In this document: positions 13,136 to 25,620 of the stretch, piece by piece
Position numbering within the stretch: the first letter of the stretch is position 1
Layout: every line of letters starts with the position of its first letter
Assembly: GCA_017311185.1 (NCBI GenBank)
Contig: JAESUZ010001712.1
Coordinates: 1,116,001-1,180,000 of the forward strand
From: Proteles cristata cristata
Lineage: Eukaryota; Chordata; Mammalia; Carnivora; Hyaenidae
Direction: 5' to 3'
DNA length: 64,000 bases
Made by a program: the position numbers and the translations under genes
Notes under the pieces: generated by a model
The model's input: the letters and a program-made list of their open reading frames with translations, nothing else
The model's database searches: none
What the model was told of the DNA's origin: nothing

Positions 13136-13949
13136 ATACGAATGGGCCTTTTAATATAAAAATAAGACTAAAAATAAAAATGAAGAAAATAAGAATATAT
13201 AAAATTGATATGGTGATGCATCTGTCACGCTTTGCTCTATTTCAAAGGCAGAACAAAGTTTTACAGGCAACACTCCTAAAAACCTACCATCTGTGCCTAA
13301 GAACAGATACCAGGTAACCTCAACCTCACATTTCCCACAATCATTTTTCTACCAGAAAATAATTAGATGTTAAGGTGCAAACTTCCTCCATTGATTTTAA
13401 TAGGTCTTAAAGTGAATGCTTCATTTTTATGGAGTGTTTGTATTTTCAATAGATAGAAGGTAGCCATTTTTTAGCAAAAGAAGAACCAGACAAACTCGTT
13501 GGTTCTATTGACTTGGGACCTGCCCACAATTTACAAGGATATGGCTTTAGTTCAGGGGCACTTGTTTGTGGCCAGGGTTAAATTCACTTCCCCTACAAAC
13601 AGTGCCAACTACCCCCCTCAAATGTCTTCCTGGCGAGTTTAGTGAGAATGTTCCCTTATTCCTGTGTCCACCCAGCAAATAAACCTTGGTAAATAATTCA
13701 CTTCGTTTATAAAGTTTTTACTGCCAATGACAAGACAGGGTTACAGTTCTGTAACCATCCCCAAGACAAACTGTCTAGTCAGACAGAGAAACACTGCAAA
13801 GTTAGGCAGTTGTCAGGTAAATGAGTTCGTAGCCAAAGTATAAACATTTTGATTGTCTCTACCATGCTTGGATCATAAGACCTACACCCTTCATAAAACA
13901 CCAGCTCACTCTCTGAGACCGAAGATCACAAAGATCTGGCAATGTGTCT

Positions 13950-14113
13950 GGCAAAGTGTGGCACCTAAGTCACCTAGGGGTGAGGGCTACCTAAAGATTC
14001 AGATACCAGGGCCTCCACTCATGCTTACCTGCAGTTACGGAGGAGGAGCAGGGCAGGAATTAGAAGTGCTACAAATTAACTGCGATGCAAATTAAATTTG
14101 AGAACCACTGCTT
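13950..14113 (-). mobile_element. MER5A-like hAT-Charlie DNA transposon
   Basis: Contains cctaagtcacctagggg-type sequence and ends ttgagaaccactgctt, the terminal inverted repeat sequence typical of MER5A. Non-autonomous, diverged. Confidence 0.65.
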
Positions 14114-14960
14114 TAGAAAAACAAAATTCTCTTTAGTCAGGGAAGAATTTTGATTTCAGAAAGAAACTCACGATTATTTTCAAAAGCATCTATCGGTTCT
14201 CTGTTTCTCCATCTCCCAATAAAAACACTGTCAAAATTTACTGTTGAAGCTGAGGTTGTACAAGACTTCACTGACTCTGAGGTCAAAATTTCTATTGCCC
14301 ATCACATTCCAAAACAGATCTCAAACACTGTATGCAGCATTAAAATGCAGTATTTTTATAACCTATCTGAAAAAGCAAATAGCTAGAACCACGGTCTAAT
14401 ACAGAAATTCTCAAACGTTAGGTATTCATGTGCATGTTGCATAAACGGAAAGAACCGTATATGAAGCAAAGTCACTTTTAATGCAACAGCATCACTCATG
14501 CTGGTAGAATTCAGCTAAATCAAATTGCTTGCTTTGTGTATGTACTATGGAGCATTATTTACTTATACTCACACACACTATGTTCATGTCATTGCAGTTT
14601 TACTGAGAACAGCTCCATTTTCATGGCTGTTTATACAATTAGACTTTTAATGTGACGAATGCTGGACAATAGCTGGGTCATGTGGCCAAGACAAAGATTT
14701 CCCTTGATAGCTCTCACTTGTCAATACAAATGAGAGTTAGAAACTGTCCCCTGAAGGGAAAGGCAGTGGAGAGGAGAGGGCCTTCTGTAGATTTTCACTG
14801 AGGAAAAAGGCAATGAGTCAAAAAAGTTTAGAAAGCAAATTAAACGATGAAAAGTTGTTATTCCCATATTCTTATTGAAAAGACATCAACGTATAATCAA
14901 AGAGAAGTAAAGCTGCCTAGTACTTGGTACTTAGGATGATCCGAAGCCTTGGCAAGGCAA
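14114..14960. other. Single-copy intronic sequence
   Basis: AT-rich, no exon or clear repeat. The open frame at 14150-14386 is probably accidental. Confidence 0.4.
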
Positions 14961-14964
14961 CCTG

Positions 14965-15080
14965 GGCATCAACCAAGCCTTTTATCAAATACGGAAACTG
15001 AGGCTGAGGGAAGCCAGCTGACTTACCAGAGCAAATGAACACAAGACAGCATGGGGGTCAAATTTCCTAATTACATGCCG
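14965..15080 (-). mobile_element. MIR-like fragment
   Basis: aaatacggaaactgaggctg, then agggaagccagctgacttac, resembles antisense MIR. Diverged. Confidence 0.5.
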
Positions 15081-15399
15081 AGGACTGCTGGATTTTGGTG
15101 GGAAGCTGTGTTTACCAGACTATAAAACTTCTTAACTTTATAAAAACAGCATATGGGAAGGATTCTTCTTTTTAAGGAATATTTTTAGTTCATAAGAGGG
15201 ATTTTAGCCATTTAATACAGCTTTCCATTTAATTATCTAATCATCTTCTTTACCTATTTCCTCAAATCTTCCAATAGTTCATACTTTAAAACATCTCCAG
15301 ATTGCTTTTATTATGTGCCTGGGGTGGGGTATACATAGAAGCAATCACAGAGTTATAAATTCTGATCAATCTTCCTTCCCACTCTCACCTCGGCACCCT

Positions 15400-16560
15400 T
15401 CAAAGGTAAACCTTCATTTGTACACAGAGAATTGGTCAGCCCCAGGGCTTTAAGCGGATGCTGGGCCTTTTAGGGCACTTGGTAATTAGCATAGCAGCCT
15501 CCCCGGCAGGCTTCTAGACGCTGGGTGGCATATATCATATGTTCATCTGGGAAGCAGCTCCCACTCCCCAGAAGACCCAGAACAAAGGAGCTGGCAGGCT
15601 TTGGGGAGAAGGTGCCCAGTCAACAGTGGATTAAAGACACACATTAGTTCCCTCAATAAGCTAATTAGCTCAACGAATGCAAAACCTGAATCATTAAAGA
15701 AAGTGGCCCTGATTGCACTGCTGGCTTCTGACTTGGAGTCACCAACCCGGCACGGTGGGAAGAGGGTAGTTACCCAGAAAACAAAACAGCTGTCCACACT
15801 AGGGAACTGCAGTGGGATGGGGCTGGATTTTTTATGAAAGTCAAGCCCTGCCAGGAAGTTGCACTGACAAGGATAGAGTACCAGGGAGACCTCTGTGTTT
15901 ATGCTTGGAAATTTAAATCAATTTAAATATAAATTGCTCTCCTTCTCTGTCATTATGAGAAAGGAGTAAAATGTGGGTTTCAGATCTCTGGTGTGCAAAT
16001 GGTCATTAACTTTCATTTGACCTTGGGTGTAGAACTAATATTGAATATATGTACAGGGTACACTCATTATACTCATCTAGTTTCCTCACAGAAAATAATG
16101 CTCCCAGGAGCTGCACTGCTAGAAGCCGTTTTTCAGCACTCAAATAGAAAACTTGATTCTTCCTTGAGAGCCTCTCTCCCGCCTTCTACCCACCTCTCTG
16201 CTCCAAAGCAAGCTCCTCAGGGAGGCTTGGCAACATTTATAAAACATAGGTACTAACAGGTAAAAATCTGAATGACATAACATCATTGTCTGGGACCACA
16301 TGAGACAAGAGCCTGGACTATGAGCCCTCACATTCCTGGGGACGGGGCCATCAGTGCTCTGTGAGTTTTCCTTCCCAGTGTCTGAATCTCTAAGCCAGGC
16401 AGGGACAAGCGCCCGTTCAGAGTGATAATTACCTTTGTCTATTGAGCCTTATAAACATTACACACCGACACTGAAGTGCCCCAGAGCACTTTGATTTGAA
16501 AATAAACACCTTGCATTCTGGAGCACACTCTGTTGTGGCTTTAATTATTCACCTCCTTGG
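15400..16560. promoter_or_regulatory. Candidate conserved non-coding / enhancer-like stretch
   Basis: About 1.1 kb free of recognisable repeats, with clustered AT-core sites: ggtaattagc (15481), aagctaattagctca (15658), gtgataattacctttgtct (16422), and ctttaattattcac (16540). TAATTA matches homeodomain cores and CCTTTGT resembles a SOX core. This is motif reading only; no conservation data were available. Confidence 0.3.
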
Positions 16561-19480
16561 CAAACCAGTTTCAGTTACTACCCTAATGGACACGACCATG
16601 GTGAAGGATGAAAAAGAAAATCTGCTTGCTTGCTTTCTGAAATTCTAGACAATCCTTGGGGTTAAAGGAGCCCAACCTCAATACTCTCAGATCTCTTGCT
16701 ATTCAAGGAGAAATCAGGGCAAAGGGCTATTTTCTTTTATAGTATGCCATCGAATGGTTATTTATCATTTTGACTTAATAGCTCTAATTACAAAAGACAG
16801 TGTTATGGGATTTTTTTTAAAGGCAATTTTCTTTGTATCCCAGTGGGAGAGTTAGAAAAATTTACAAAGCATCTGCTGCAAGCATTTTCAAATGGTCCTG
16901 GGTTTTACCAATGCTACTATTTTCTTGATTGCAAGAGTTTCACATTTTCAAAGATCTGTTAACTTTACATTGCATTGATAATTACTAAGGCTCTTATTAT
17001 GGTTTTATGCCCTTTAAAAAATAAAGGAATAAATAACCCGTCAACCACCGAACTGATCTCTGATAACATCATGCCCGGGTGGAGATGGGGTGTGCACATA
17101 CAAACCCTGTCAGCAAGCAGGGACAGAAGAGCAGTCTCTGAAAATGTTAGAACAAGGAGTTATTATAGCAGCAAAGAAGGAGAGAGAGTTTACAAGCTTC
17201 AACAATCAGCATGGTGTTAGGCAAAGCTCTCTCTTCCAGGGAAAACATCCGACATCATCAATCAATCAGGAAGACCACAATGTTGTGTTGATTATTTTAA
17301 GAGAAAACACATGCTGCCTCTTTCCTCTTGGCTGACAAATGCTGAACACCACATTCAGTGGGGCTACAAGACAACTGGTGTAGGTCTGTGCTGACCACAA
17401 ACGACAGGGTTGGCCGGCGTGGCATCCAAGACATGGCAAAGAAGAAGCGAAGGATGAGAAACAAACTACGTGGAAATACTGTTGTGAGCGAACAAGGTGC
17501 ATCCTTAGAGGGCAGGCTATGGAAAACTTCAGAAAACTTAAGTGGTTGAAACTATGACTAAAAACTAAGAATATCTTAATTACTTAAAACACAGGCAACA
17601 GACTTCTGTCATTACAGTCCTTTTTAGATCAAACACTCAATATTAGAACACTCAGACACGAGATGAAAAAACATGTAAGAGAAGATCATTATAGATTTAA
17701 GGTTTCAATACTCAACATAAAGTATCACAGAAAACCAGAAAGGCAGAAAGAGTCTAACACAAGAACTTTTTGAGCATGTGTGGCTGTCTTTGCTGGCCCC
17801 TGACTGTATTATTAACATCTGCTCTCAAGTTCCATTTTATTGTGCATTCTCCTATGTATGAGCTATGTGCCTACAAAAGGGAAAGAGTCAAGTCATACAG
17901 GTTCTCCATTAAAAGAAGAAATCTGTCAACTAAAAATACAAAGTGAAAATTTAGAGGACCATGAAAGTCAGAGAAATTCCATAGGTTTAGTGGTTAGTTT
18001 TTTTCTTCTAAATGTGCCAAAGGAAAAGCATTATTCTCTACTGCTAAAAAATAATCTATTTTACTTCTCATGATAAAGCAACATGAATATCTTGTCTTTG
18101 TAATGCTTCTGCCCTGAAGGAGATTATGTCTTTTCAATTGCATCAGACCTCAAGCTTCACATCAGAGCTTCCTGTCAACATTTCATTTCCCCCAATTTTA
18201 CAGACATATTCTTAAGAAGGGGCTTAAAACTGCTAAAATTTCCTAGTAAGTATTGCTGATGACCAGTGATTGTTACTAACAGTAGATCTTCAAAGTTGGC
18301 AATTGAACCAGACTACCAAAACAGTAAAAGGACCTTCAACTTGTCTGACGGGTCCACCCTGATTACCAGATCCAGGGGTTGTCTGCTTGAATGCACTGCA
18401 TGCAGAGTTCATTGCAAGGCAAATAGTGGTGAGCAAGTTGTTGAAATCATACACCCATTCAAATGCCTAATTAAGCTTGAATACAGTATCTAAAGATGAT
18501 AAAACAAACATGAGGATCTAAGAAGTCTAGGTGAGACAATTCAACTTCAGTGTGAAACACTGGCTTCCTTTTCATCCTTTCTATTAAAGCTTATTAAAAA
18601 TAATGTTCATAAAAAGCTAAAATTAAACACAATAGAGTGAAGCTATTTTATCCTATTTTATGTTATATATAATTTACTGTCCCAAAGAAATAATACAGTA
18701 TCTCGGTATAACACTTTCACCTGAATCCCTGGCTGATTTATCCTGGAAAGAGAAAATAGAAAATGCTATCTGCTACTTGGAAAGTGTATGAGCTTTTCAT
18801 CTGGCTTTTCCATTCTAGGAACAAACGTTGCAAATGGGAATATCTTTTCACAAATCACATCTTTACTCTCATAATCCAGAAAATCACTAACAAGGAAGGG
18901 GGCACAGTGTAGTTGGAAAAACTAGGGACTGGATGTTGAGAAAGTTAGGTTTGCATTCTGACTGCAGGCTTTCCAGCCTAGTGATCGCACGCATAGCACT
19001 TCCTCTCTAAATCTTGAGATTGAGACACAACATGAACAATTCCTCCTGTGGTGGGCCCGTGCTGTATCGGCTCACCAGCCACTCCCTCTTCTGCTGGTTT
19101 TCCTGGAGGGGCTACATCTATCCCAGCCTCAGTCCATGTGCCTTGTGTGGGGGTGTCCTGACCTCTCCAGCCACCCCTGCCATGCTTCTCCAGCTCCAGA
19201 GACAGGCATGTCATTTTTCCAACAAGGTTTCTACCAGGACTTCTTTTGGGACTGCCAGCAAAGAGCATCTCCCTTTCTGGTGGGGCTAACTCCATAGATT
19301 CTCTATGGAGCCAATAAGTCTCCTTTGTGGTTTTCAGTTTGTTTTTTAGCAGCCACACCTAAGAGTCCTGAATAAAATATTCCCAAGGTTGTGACTCCAT
19401 TAAGGGTAAGTGTCATTAATAAAAAAACTATTTATTGCTATAATTAAATATCAGAGTGGAAAGGAATCTCTAAGGTTATC
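16561..19480. other. Intronic sequence, largely single-copy
   Basis: No exon with matching splice signals. Positions 19000-19360 are GC-richer with open frames on both strands (18978-19358 minus, 19014-19289 plus), probably an unrecognised old repeat rather than coding. A MIR-like trace lies near 18900-18970. Confidence 0.4.
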
Positions 19481-19484
19481 AGAT

Positions 19485-19580
19485 TCTATACTAATCTCCC
19501 CATGATACAAATTGCAATCACTTTGCTAAGGTCACAGTGACAGTTAATGGCATAAACAGGGCCTAGAACCCCTTTCTTTC
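19485..19580 (-). mobile_element. MIR SINE fragment
   Basis: Antisense MIR-like: ctccccatgatacaaattgc, gctaaggtcacagtgacag, aaacagggcctagaacccc. Confidence 0.55.
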
Positions 19581-20489
19581 TTTTCCAAACTTTAATATCC
19601 TAGATACTTAGTTTCAAAGAACATAACTGACTACGGACTAAGCAGACAGAGTAAAATATAACAACTGCCAAGGAGATTTACCAATATGGTATTTCTGGCT
19701 TTCCAGAAATAGAAGCCCACCACGGCACAATTTCCTATGATCTAGAGATAATGAGAGCTAAAAGTGCTTTGGCTGTGGATTCCTAGAAAAGGGGAAAAAC
19801 ATATCTCCCAAGACTCTAATTAGCTAACATTAGCAGCAGAAGCAATTGAACAAAAAGAAAGTGCAAGGATATCTGTGCTAATTTTTGTAAATCTCCTGAA
19901 GCCTTAAAATGCAATTCACGCTCACTAAGGTTAGCATTTGAAAGAGAAAACTGTTTAAAGGCACATCCTAATGGCCTTTTACAAAATTACAACAAAATGG
20001 ATTTTTTCACTAAGCCAGAGTCTTGAATCATTTATATAATCTATTGATTGGCCATTACTTTTATTTCTGTTTGTATGGTGATCTGAAATCAAAAACTTTT
20101 GCTTTATGTGAATTCTTAGTTTAATAACCCTTGGCAATGAGACATAAATCTGGTATGACCACCTGAGCCCTAATTAACAGTTTTACTGCAAGACATAAGA
20201 TATTAGGGTAATCAATTCCTTCATGTACCAACTGTCATTTAATACTTTTTATTATATATATACCAACTTCTTTTTCTTCTTCCTTAAAAAAAAAAAACCA
20301 ACCCTCAAAATAGTTTTAGAAAACAACACCAAGCACAGAAAGTACCATTCTACAGCTGGAACTCTATTTTAATTAATGCTATGCTTAATGTCTCTGCATT
20401 TTATCACCTCCTAACTACACAGTAATAAGTTTTTCTTTTTCAGTGACTCATTAATGCTTTTCATTTACGAAACATGTTGTAATTTAATA
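19581..20489. other. Single-copy intronic sequence
   Basis: AT-rich; an A12 run near 20287. No exon or clear repeat. Confidence 0.4.
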
Positions 20490-20605
20490 ACAGTAGGGGC
20501 CATATTTACCTTTGCTACTGTATCCTCACATCTTACACTATACCTGGCATACAGAAGGTGCCAAATTAGAATCTGAAAAAGGCATGAATGAATGCAATAC
20601 CTAGG
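20490..20605 (+). mobile_element. L2 LINE 3' end
   Basis: aggggccatatttacctttg, ctactgtatcctcacatctt, acctggcatacagaaggtgc, then an aatgaatgaatgc-like end: the usual L2 3' terminus. Confidence 0.65.
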
Positions 20606-20885
20606 ACACCCTCTCTTGTATCTTATCATTGTTATTCTTCATCTACAATCAATGTCAACTCAAGCAGTGAGAGTATAGAGTGAAATAGGTAAGTGATCTC
20701 TAGTACTTTCATATTTGGATCCATTGAATATTTTAATATACAATTTGCTGGTTATTTCTGTCTCAAAACTGCTTACAAAATTTGTTTGAGGTGCCTAAAA
20801 GAAATGTCTTTGTTTTTCTCTAAAACAATCTTGTCCACTCATGTTATTTTTCTAACTAGAAAATATATTCAGTTAAAGTCAACAA

Positions 20886-21094
20886 GGGGCTCCTGGGTGG
20901 CTCAGTGAGTTAAATGTCTCACTCTTGACTTTGGCTCAGGTCATGATCTCATGTTCTTGAGTTCAAGCCCTGAACTGGGACCCTGTGCTGATGCCATGGA
21001 GAATGCTCAGGATTCTGTCTCCCTCTTTTTCTGCCCCCCTCCTGCCTGTACTCTCTCTCTCTCTCTCAAAATAAATAAAAATAAACCTTAAAAT
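20886..21094 (+). mobile_element. Feline CAN-SINE
   Basis: Head ggggctcctgggtggctcag, CT tract at 21053-21067, tail aataaataaaaataaacctt. A short aaagtca motif on both sides may be the remnant target duplication. Confidence 0.93.
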
Positions 21095-21259
21095 AAAGTC
21101 AGGCACAAAATAAGAATGCCAATGACAATATCAATGACATTAGTCAGCCTTATATTCGAGGACACTGGCTAATGAAATAGTATGAGATAAAATGGGGTTT
21201 TTTGAATTGGTGAGATAGAGACAAACTAGGCATTATTGATAGGTGATACATTTGCCCAT

Positions 21260-21870
21260 ACAGGAAATTCAAGATCATTTCAAAACAAGCTATTAGAATT
21301 CATTTGAGTTCAACACTTTCGCTAGACACAAAATCAAGGGTTCTCATGCAGCAAAAATACCAATGATACAAGACAATAGATATAGATGTGGATATCAACA
21401 AACTGATTCTAAAGTTTATATGGAGGGGAAAGACCCAGAATAGCTAACATGTTATTAAAGGAGAAGTACAAAGTTGGATGACTGACACTACATGATATCA
21501 ACACTTACTATAAAGGTACTGTAGCAAGAAAGTGGAGTACTGTCAAAATAACAGAGAAATAGATCAATGGAATTGATCAGAGAGCCTAGAAATAGGCCCA
21601 CACAAATCAGTATCTTTGACAAAGGAGCAAAGGAAATATAACGGATAAAAGAGAGACTTCAACAAATGATGCTGAAACAACTAGACATTCATGTGCAAAA
21701 AAATGAACCGAGACACAATCCTGACACCTTTCACAAAAGTTAACTCAAGGGGCACCTGGGTGGCTCAGCTGGCTAAGTGTTGAACTCCTGGTTTCAGCTC
21801 AGGTCATGATCTCATGGTGCGGAGCTTACTTGGGATTCTCATTCTCTTCCCCTCCTCCAATCACGCAGAT

Positions 21871-21914
<44 letters not shown>

Positions 21915-23310
21915 TCCCTCTCCCTCTCCCTCTCCCTCTCTCTCTCTCTCAAAATAAATAAACTTAAAAATATTAACTCAAAATGGATCATGGATCTAAT
22001 AAAAAATGCAAAAGTACAGAATTTCTAGAATATGACATGGGAGAGAATTTAGATGACCTTGACTATGGCATGACTTTTTAGATACAACACCGAAGACATG
22101 ATTACATGAAAGAAGGACAAGCTTGACTTCACTGAAATTAAAAACATCTGCTTTTCAAAAGACAATGTAAAGCGAATGAGAAGTCAAGCCACAGACTAGG
22201 AGAAAATATTTGCAAAAAAACACCTGAAAAAGAACTGTCCCTCAAAATATATAAAGAACTCTCAAAACTCAAAAGCAAAAAAAATCTTGCTAAAAGGTGG
22301 GCCAAAGACAAAGATGTACAGATGGCAAATAAGCATATAGAAAGATGCTCCACATCTTGTGTCATCAGGGAAACACAATTAAAACAACAATGAGTTGCCA
22401 CTACACAACTATTAGTGTGACCAAAGTCCACAACACTGACAACAACAAAGTAAGATATGGAGCTGGTAAAGATATGGAGCAACAGTCACTAACTCTCATG
22501 CATTCCTGGTGGGAATGCATAATGGCATAGCCACTTTGGCAGGCAGTTTGGTGGTATCCTAAAAAACGAACCATACTCTTTCCACACCATCCGGAAATTG
22601 TGTTCCTTGATATTTACACAAAGAAGCTGAAAATTTACATCTACACAGAAACCTGCACAGTGATGTTTATAGCAGTTTAATTTATAATTGCCCAAACTAG
22701 GAAGCAACCAAGATGCCCTTCAAGATGAATGGATAAATAAACTGTGGAGGACACAGATGATGGAATATTACTGAATACTAAAAAGAAATGAGCTATCAAG
22801 CCATGAAAAGTCATGAAGCAATCTTAAATGCGTATTACAAGGCAAAAGGAGCCAATCTGAAAAGGCTGCATACTCTGTGAATGCAACTATATGACATTCT
22901 GGCAAAGGTAAGGCTATGAACACAGTGAAACATGAGTAGTGGCCAGGGTTTGGGAGAAAGAAATAAATAGGTGAAACACAGAGGATTCTTAGGGTAGTGA
23001 AACTATTTTGTATGATACTCTAATGGTAGATACATTTCATTATACATTTGCCCAAACCCCTAAAATGTACAATAGAGACTAAACCCTAATGTAAACTATA
23101 GACTTCGGGTAGTAATGATGTATCAATGTAGGCTCACTGATTTAGCAAATGTGCTACTCTGACATGTTGGAGGGGAGGCTTTAGTAGGAGGGGACGCTGT
23201 GTATCAGTAGGCACATAGCTTCCATATAGCTCTGTGTTCCATATAGCTTTCTGTTCAATTCTTCTGTGAACCCAAAACTTCTCTAAAAAGTAAACATTTT
23301 AAAAACAAAA
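21260..23310 (+). mobile_element. Old L1 fragment (ORF2 3' part and 3' UTR)
   Basis: Reads as the end of L1 ORF2 with many stops: agtttatatggaggggaaag, caatggaattgatcagagag, acttcaacaaatgatgctga, tggtgggaatgcataatgg, gatgaatggataaataaact. The 3' UTR end is gtgaacccaaaacttctcta. Split by the SINE at 21749-21972. Inferred L1M/L1ME age class. Confidence 0.85.
21749..21972 (+). mobile_element. Feline CAN-SINE inside L1, with expanded CT tract
   Basis: Head ggggcacctgggtggctcag. Target duplication ttaactcaa at 21740-21748 and 21973-21981. The CT region is enlarged to about 80 bp (21872-21951) with an internal (CCCTCT)n block, making this copy a microsatellite. Confidence 0.94.
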
Positions 23311-23339
23311 GAGTCATTGAAGATAAAGACTTGAGAAAC

Positions 23340-24130
23340 CATCATAGAAGAGAAGTGAAATAGAGAGACAGAGAGAAACTGTTCATTTACAATAGTAATC
23401 AAAATTACAAGGTAACTAAAAATACAAACTAAATGGGCAAGACCTTTATGGAGAAATTTTTTAGTGGGACTGAAAATTTGAAAACATAAAAAAGGTATCC
23501 TAAGTTCTTGAATGGAAATGCTTATTTCCAAAGTGTCAAATCTATCTAATGATCTATAATGGCAATATACTTTAAAATATTCCTGTATCAGATTTCACAG
23601 AACCTGACCAAATAAAACTACGAGAACAAGAAAGGTAAGAAGAGATTTGCCTTATTCCCACCCTGGAAAAAGTCTTATTCTAAAGCTTTGATAACTGAAA
23701 CAATATATATGAATACCATATATGATGGAGTTAGCATCATATCCAATGACTGCTACTGGAGTCACTGGCTTAGCATAAAGAAAACATCAAACTTGATTTC
23801 TACCAGGCATCATATAAAAAAACAAATTCCAGAAGACATAAAGTCCGAAATGTGAAAAACCAAACTTTAATACTATCTACACCTAGCTACCGACCTAGCT
23901 ATTCCATTTTTAGTAATTTATTATGAGAAAATAATTAGAAAAAGGAAAAATGATACAACCATAAGAATATATCCTTAGGTCCTTCCATTATTATTTATGA
24001 CAGGAAATAAACCCTAAATATACAACCAAGAATTAGTAAAATAAATTTTATAGTGTATATAGCTAATGAAACTGAAGATGTAGATTCATATTATTGATAT
24101 GAAAATGAATCTTGTACAAAGTAGATTATA
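23340..24130 (+). mobile_element. Very old L1/HAL1-like fragment
   Basis: Degenerate ORF2-like phrases (tacaatagtaatcaaaatta, gacctttatggagaaattt, ttctaaagctttgataactg) followed by a HAL1-like 3' part (tagctattccatttttagta, aggaaataaaccctaaatat). Boundaries approximate. Confidence 0.55.
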
Positions 24131-25390
24131 TATAGCTATAGTAATCAAGCCTCGTGAATACCAATGGAATGTGTTCAATGGAGAAGAACGGAGAACCTGG
24201 AAATATATCCACGCAGATATGCCAAACTTATTTTGACAAAGGTGCAAAAGCAATTCAATGAAAGAAAGATGGTCTCTTCAACAAATGGTGATGGAGCAAC
24301 TGTACATTCATAAGCCAAAAAAAAAGTGACAAAAACAACCAAAAAACCCAAACAAAACAAAACAACAAGGAAACAACAAAATCTTGACCTAAATCTTAAA
24401 CCTTATGCAAAAACTAAAAAATATTATTAAATTAATAATCATGGATTCGAATTTAAAACTAAAACTTGCATGGAAAAAGAAAGGCACAAGAGAAATCTTT
24501 GGGGTCTAGGGCTAGGCAAAGAATTCTTAGACATACTCCCAAAGACATGACCCATTGAAAAAATTAATAAATTGACTTTTCCCAAATTAAAAACTTTTGC
24601 TCTGTAAAAGACTTTGATAAGAAAATGAAAGGACAAGCTATAGCCTGGGAGAAAATATTTGCCAACCACATATCCAGCAAAGGACTGGTATTTGCAATAT
24701 GTAAAGAACTCTTAAAAATCAACAGGAAACTAACAATTCAATTACGAAAAGGACAAGAGCCATGTAGAGACAGTTCGTGAAAGATGACACGCAGATGACA
24801 AATAACCAACCAAAGACATTCAATATCATTAGCCATTAGGGAAATGAAAAAAGTGAGATACCGCTTCATGCCTATTAGAATGGCTAAAATAAAAACTAGT
24901 GACGATACGAAAAGCTGACAAGGATATGGAGAAGCTGAATCACGTACACACTGCTAGCAAGAACATAAAATGGTATAGCTACTCTGGAAAACAGTTTGGT
25001 AGTTTCTTAAAAAACTGAACATGCAACTACCCAACAACCCAGCAATCATACTCAAGGGCATTTGTTACAGAGGAATGAAGACTTAGGTTTAAATATAAAC
25101 CGATTCATGATTGTCTGTAGATGTAGTTTAATTCATAATAGCCCAAACTCAAAACAACTCAGATGTCCTTCGGTGGGTGAATGTTAAACATGGTGTCATA
25201 CATTCCTATGACGGAATACTATACAGCAATAAAAAGTAATGAGCTATTGATATACAGCAACCTGAATGAATCTCTAGAGAATTACGGCAAGTGAAAAGAG
25301 CTATTTCCAAATGGTTATATACTGTATTATTCATTTATTTAGTATTTGTGAAAGGACAAAACTTATAGAAATAGAGAACACATTTTCCAC
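24131..25390 (+). mobile_element. Old L1 fragment (ORF2 3' part and 3' UTR)
   Basis: A second degraded ORF2 end on the plus strand: ctatagtaatcaagcctcg, gatggtctcttcaacaaatg, gcctgggagaaaatatttgc, aacccagcaatcatactcaa, tgacggaatactatacagca. A 3' UTR remnant follows (aaaggacaaaacttatagaa). It covers the same part of L1 as the element at 21260-23310 and is an independent insertion. Confidence 0.83.
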
Positions 25391-25399
25391 ATCTGTGTC

Positions 25400-25620
25400 C
25401 AAAGGTGCTTGTTTCAATAGGCACAGGGCCCACCCCTTCACTGCCTTCAGGTCTTCTCAAAGGCCCTTTACCAGAGGCCTTCCCATCCCACTCTATGGGA
25501 ATTAGCAAACCCTCTTCTCCAGCCTCCCTATCTAGAGTTATTTACTTTGTTTTTCTCCAGCCACAACACACTGGAAGTTTATTATTTCCCTTAACTTTTT
25601 CTGAAACTTAAAAGAAAAAA
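25400..25620 (+). mobile_element. L2 LINE fragment
   Basis: cactgccttcaggtcttctc, then aggccttcccatcccac and ctagagttatttactttg, resembles the L2 3' region. Diverged. Confidence 0.5.

Noticed and set aside
16400..16470. Possible minus-strand exon ending at gtaatt near 16432
   Set aside because: No acceptor with a good pyrimidine tract and no phase-compatible frame between exons B and C.
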